A stretch of 32,974 bases of DNA, from positions 1 through 32,974 of the forward strand of contig NZ_JAFAVV010000476.1 of NCBI RefSeq assembly GCF_019242285.1, written 5' to 3'. The DNA is from Bradyrhizobium sp. (lineage in GTDB: Bacteria > Pseudomonadota > Alphaproteobacteria > Rhizobiales > Xanthobacteraceae). Below are positions 30,264 to 32,974 of this stretch, one piece after another (position 1 is the stretch's first letter; each line of letters opens with the position of its first letter). Made by a program: the position numbers and the translations under genes. The notes beneath the pieces are model-generated. The model made no database searches. It worked only from the letters and a program-made list of their open reading frames with translations, and was not told where the DNA came from.

Positions 30264-32036
30264 TCATGGTGAAAGCGTTCTTCCGAGCCGGAAACCGTAA
30301 TTGTCGTTCCGCACGTTAGCTGAGTTCTTGATGCGGATCGCTGAGCGGAGGTATCTCCGATCGTAGTACCAGGAGCCGCCGCGAAGCACGTAGACATTAC
30401 AGTTTGCGGCCATCCAAGCCGATCCGTCGGAGGGCGCGCCGACGTAGCTATCGTGATAGCAGTCTTCGACCCACTGCCAGGTATTTCCGTGCATGTCATA
30501 CAACCCGAAGCCATTCGGCAGAAAGTGGCCGACTGGTGACGTGTAGTCGTAACCATCACACTTGCCGGCGGCGTTGCCGTAGCGGCACATCTCCTTATCG
30601 TCATTACCGAAGAAGTAGCGCATGGTCGTCCCGGCCCGCGCCGAATATTCCCATTCTGCTTCGCTCAGCAATCTGTAGTCCTTGCCTGTTTTTTTCTCCA
30701 GCCAGTGGACATAGGTTCTGGCGTCATCCCAGCTGACGCAGACCGCCGGATCTGACCCGGTCTGCACAAAGTCGACGGCGCAACCCGACGTCTCCTTGTA
30801 GCCGGTCTCATCCATGAATGCCGCAAACTGGTCGACCGTCACGTGGTATTTGCCGACTGCAAATGATCGCGCAATCGTGACCGAATGTTGCGGACCCTCG
30901 TCGGGAGATCTTGCCAGTTCGTCTTGTGGGGACCCCATGACATATCGTCCCGCTGGAACCACCACCATCTCGGGACACTTGTCGCATTCCTTGAATTCAT
31001 CTTTTGGCTTCAGCGACCGCTCCTCTGCTGGTGTCAATGGACAAGGCGTACGCGATGATGGTGAGCCCGCAGTGATGGCCGCCCCGCATGACTGCTTCAG
31101 CAGGGTGTCGATCTTGACTTGTGCCAGGACTGCAAATTCGCAGGCAGGAAACCGCGCAAGGTGATCCTGAAGCGCATCGATCGTACCGATCGCCTCGGCA
31201 CTATGCCAATGATCAGCAGCCGAAGCACAGGCGTCAAGCTTCGACGCGGATGGCGTGGATTTCACCGTGCCACGCAGATAGAAGCGGCTGATGAGCGAAA
31301 GGGAGAGTTCGGGCAATTGCGAATGTCTTGTCGTCTCGAAAACCTCTTCACTCACTTTTCGAAAAATGTCTCCGATCTCGTCCTGCCCTTCAATGTGCCT
31401 GAGAAAAGCCCTCGTATATGGACTGTTGCGGCCCTCGCCATCTTCAGCCGTTTGCCCGGCTTGAGTGGCATACGACACGATCATCCCTTGAGGCGTATCG
31501 ATCTTTGCAAGCCCTTGCTGTAGCGGCATGGCTCTCGTCGTTCCGATTGAGCGGCTGAGTTGTTCGGCAAACGGGTTGTTCCGACAGGAGTCCAGGATAA
31601 GGATCCGAAGATTCTTTGCACTCTGCAAGTACGATACGATCTCGTCGACGCGGGTCATGCGACGCAAATCTAGATCATCGATCAGCTTGGCATCGACAGG
31701 CGCCAGGTAATTTATGCCGTTGAACTGGAACGCATGACCACTGTAATAGAACAACGCGACATCGGCGGTTCTGGCGGTGCGTGCGAACAGTATGATCGCA
31801 TCTTCCATTCCATTTTCGTTGAGGTCGGTCGCCAGGATTATTTGAAATCCCAATCGCCGCAAGGCCGCTGCCACGTCACTGGCGTCATTCGGCGGATTCG
31901 GCAGACGTTTGACATTTTGATAGGCGCCATTGCCGATTATCAAAGCAACGCGATTTTCACAGAGCGCCGGTCGAGGGACGACAAGCACCAACACCAAAAC
32001 AATGATCGGAAAAAGGGGGCAGACGGATGAGCGCAT
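30264..32036 (-). CDS. Periplasmic caspase-like (peptidase C14) protein with SUMF1/FGE-like domain
   Basis: The 590-residue protein has a signal peptide (about 1-26, PIIVLVLVLVVPRPALC) and a caspase-like domain (about 27-255) with catalytic His101 (YYSGHAFQ) and Cys151 (LDSCRNNP). A Cys-containing linker leads to a SUMF1/FGE-like domain (about 355-588: VVVPAGRYVMGSPQDE, LLSEAEWEYSARAG, NGFGLYDMHGNTWQWVEDC, VLRGGSWYYDRRYLRSAIR, NYGFRLGRTL). The two cysteines that make formylglycine in sulfatase-activating enzymes are Tyr and Leu here, so the domain is probably a binding module. Proteins of this architecture recur in rhizobia; none with known substrate comes to mind. Base composition looks lower in GC than its neighbours, hinting at a different origin. 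The ATG at 32036 has AAGGGA very close upstream. Confidence 0.88.
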   Translation of the reverse strand: MRSSVCPLFPIIVLVLVLVVPRPALCENRVALIIGNGAYQNVKRLPNPPNDASDVAAALRRLGFQIILATDLNENGMEDAIILFARTARTADVALFYYSGHAFQFNGINYLAPVDAKLIDDLDLRRMTRVDEIVSYLQSAKNLRILILDSCRNNPFAEQLSRSIGTTRAMPLQQGLAKIDTPQGMIVSYATQAGQTAEDGEGRNSPYTRAFLRHIEGQDEIGDIFRKVSEEVFETTRHSQLPELSLSLISRFYLRGTVKSTPSASKLDACASAADHWHSAEAIGTIDALQDHLARFPACEFAVLAQVKIDTLLKQSCGAAITAGSPSSRTPCPLTPAEERSLKPKDEFKECDKCPEMVVVPAGRYVMGSPQDELARSPDEGPQHSVTIARSFAVGKYHVTVDQFAAFMDETGYKETSGCAVDFVQTGSDPAVCVSWDDARTYVHWLEKKTGKDYRLLSEAEWEYSARAGTTMRYFFGNDDKEMCRYGNAAGKCDGYDYTSPVGHFLPNGFGLYDMHGNTWQWVEDCYHDSYVGAPSDGSAWMAANCNVYVLRGGSWYYDRRYLRSAIRIKNSANVRNDNYGFRLGRTLSP

Positions 32037-32125
32037 TCCCTTATCGTCCCAAGAAACACGCGCTACGAGTTAATTGGCGCACTAGCAATCCGTAGAACGC
32101 GCCTTTTGTAAGGCATGGATTAGCC

Positions 32126-32237
32126 CGTGGGCGGATAGCCGGAGGCGTAATCCGCCGATCGGATGCAGCCTTCGGCGGACTATGCTTCCGCCTTCGCTCC
32201 TTGAGCTTCGGCGGACAAGCCGCTGATCCGCCCTACG
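32126..32237 (+). repeat. Dispersed palindromic repeat, family C copy 2
   Basis: It runs from cgtgggcggatagccggagg through cgtaatccgccgatcgga to gatccgccctacg. The arms gggcggat...atccgccc are inverted. It contains an extra inner segment with two copies of cttcggcgga that copy 1 at 30165-30244 lacks. It fills about half of the gap upstream of the caspase-like gene. A small GCCTT-TTGT-AAGGC hairpin at 32101-32114 precedes it, without a T-tract. Confidence 0.8.
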
Positions 32238-32267
32238 CGCTGCTGGCTGTATCGCATGCGCGACGGT

Positions 32268-32729
32268 TCACCCGGCGTGGCTTTGAAAATAGGTGATTCG
32301 CCACTCGCCTTTGTCGTTGGACCTCAGGCGAACCTCGAATGGCAACCCGATGAAATAGTCCACACTCACCTGATCCGGATCGATCTTGCGCCCCATGATC
32401 CAGCGGCGAAGCACGTTTCCATAGGACTGGAAACCATGAGTGCCAATCAATTCGACGGGCCGGTTGGCGGGAAACGCGTCAATGGCCATCTGGTGGCGGA
32501 TGCCGGCTTCGAAGGCCGCAAACGAGCTTCCCACGGACACCTCCTGGTTCGTCAACCGATAAGCGCCGCCAAGATCGCCAGCCTGTACGAGATCGATGAA
32601 ATTCCTCGATATCTCGATCGGCGCGCGCGGAACATAGCTCGAGCGAGCCAAGGCATATGCTGCGCCGCTCGCCACGACCGCGATTGCGACCAGCCCGCAG
32701 AGCACGGCCTTGGCGTTTTTGCGGTTCAT
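32268..32729 (-). CDS. Small membrane-anchored or exported protein of unknown function
   Basis: The 153-residue protein has an N-terminal hydrophobic segment after two basic residues (MNRKNAKAVLCGLVAIAVVA), a signal anchor or signal peptide. The soluble part has a mixed pattern (RNFIDLVQAGDLGGAYRLTN at the front, IGLPFEVRLRSNDKGEWRIT at the end) that could be an NTF2-like or DUF-type small domain. I do not recognise the family. No strong ribosome site precedes the ATG at 32729. It is read in the same direction as the caspase-like gene, 231 bp upstream of it, with a repeat between, so co-transcription is uncertain. Confidence 0.65.
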   Translation of the reverse strand: MNRKNAKAVLCGLVAIAVVASGAAYALARSSYVPRAPIEISRNFIDLVQAGDLGGAYRLTNQEVSVGSSFAAFEAGIRHQMAIDAFPANRPVELIGTHGFQSYGNVLRRWIMGRKIDPDQVSVDYFIGLPFEVRLRSNDKGEWRITYFQSHAG

Positions 32730-32756
32730 GGCGCGGGCACCGGTGAGACGTAGCGG

Positions 32757-32836
32757 GTAGCCCGCATGAGCGCAGCGATATGCGGGATCAGCGCAAATGA
32801 AGCTCCCCAGATGTCGCTGCGCTCATCCGGGCTATG
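32757..32836 (+). repeat. Dispersed palindromic repeat, family B copy 2
   Basis: It begins gtagcccgcatgagcgcagc and ends gctgcgctcatccgggctat, near-perfect inverted arms. The left arm matches family B copy 1 at 17887-17952 over about 30 bp. The central spacer differs. Confidence 0.85.
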
Positions 32837-32974
32837 CTTGCTCTCTAGACACCGACGAGATGGTCGTTGGCAAGAATCTGAGCGCGATATTCATTCTCAC
32901 TCCAGCGTTCAATTGTGGGCCCTGTTCGTCGCGTCGATCAATACAATCTACTGCGCCCCCTCAGGTTTTCCCTG
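32837..32974. other. Right edge of window, no gene assigned
   Basis: The last 138 bp hold one short minus-strand frame ending in a TAG at 32851-32849 (ERWSENEYRAQILANDHLVG), about 29 codons after a stop. It could be the tail of a small or broken gene, but nothing supports a call. Confidence 0.25.

Noticed and set aside
30264..31100. Sulfatase-activating formylglycine-generating enzyme
   Set aside because: The two catalytic cysteines are replaced by Tyr and Leu and the domain is attached to a caspase-like domain; no sulfatase gene is nearby.
32101..32114. Rho-independent terminator
   Set aside because: GCCTT/AAGGC forms a hairpin of only 5 bp and no T-tract follows on either strand.

Overview
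The window is high-GC alphaproteobacterial chromosome, most like Bradyrhizobium. This rests on general protein character (VirA/VirG-like regulators, DUF1127, LabA-like NYN protein, periplasmic caspase-like proteins) and on several families of ~65-150 bp palindromic intergenic repeats. No rRNA, tRNA, CRISPR array, phage or complete insertion sequence was seen. The species assignment is inference.

Left part (1-9.2 kb). The window opens inside a minus-strand gene for a molybdopterin oxidoreductase fused to an FAD/NAD ferredoxin-reductase module; its 3' end lies outside. Upstream is a minus-strand run: a VirG-like response regulator, a DUF1127-tailed protein, a di-heme cytochrome c peroxidase-like protein and a VirA-like sensor kinase. 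The last three genes overlap by ATGA junctions. The kinase ends in a receiver domain that has lost its phospho-acceptor site. Divergent from the regulator is a membrane-anchored cytochrome c gene broken by an internal deletion.

Middle part (9.2-21.5 kb). A GH13 alpha-amylase-family gene faces away from a plus-strand cluster. The cluster holds a polar amino-acid-type substrate-binding protein, a single-chain permease-ATPase ABC transporter, an acetamidase/formamidase, an AraC-type regulator fused in frame to a second acetamidase/formamidase (interrupted by a TAA codon), a RidA-like protein, a crotonase and a gamma-glutamyltransferase-family hydrolase. A PLP threonine/serine dehydratase converges on it. 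Together these suggest uptake and breakdown of an amide- or amino-containing small molecule; the substrate cannot be read from the sequence.

Right part (21.5-33 kb). This is a mosaic of small units: a secreted DUF4864 protein, an Lrp-type regulator with a dienelactone hydrolase, an NTF2-like protein, an MFS transporter, a decayed CusF-like copper-binding gene, a small membrane protein, a NYN-LOTUS protein, a PstS-like/OmpA fusion, a decayed acyl-CoA ligase, a periplasmic caspase-like/SUMF1 fusion and a small exported protein. Dispersed repeats are dense here. One repeat copy is split by a ~117 bp element with terminal inverted repeats and a CTAA duplication, a MITE-like insertion. Four loci in the window (cytochrome c, AraC-amidase, CusF, acyl-CoA ligase) show stop codons or deletions, so this is an actively eroding accessory segment.
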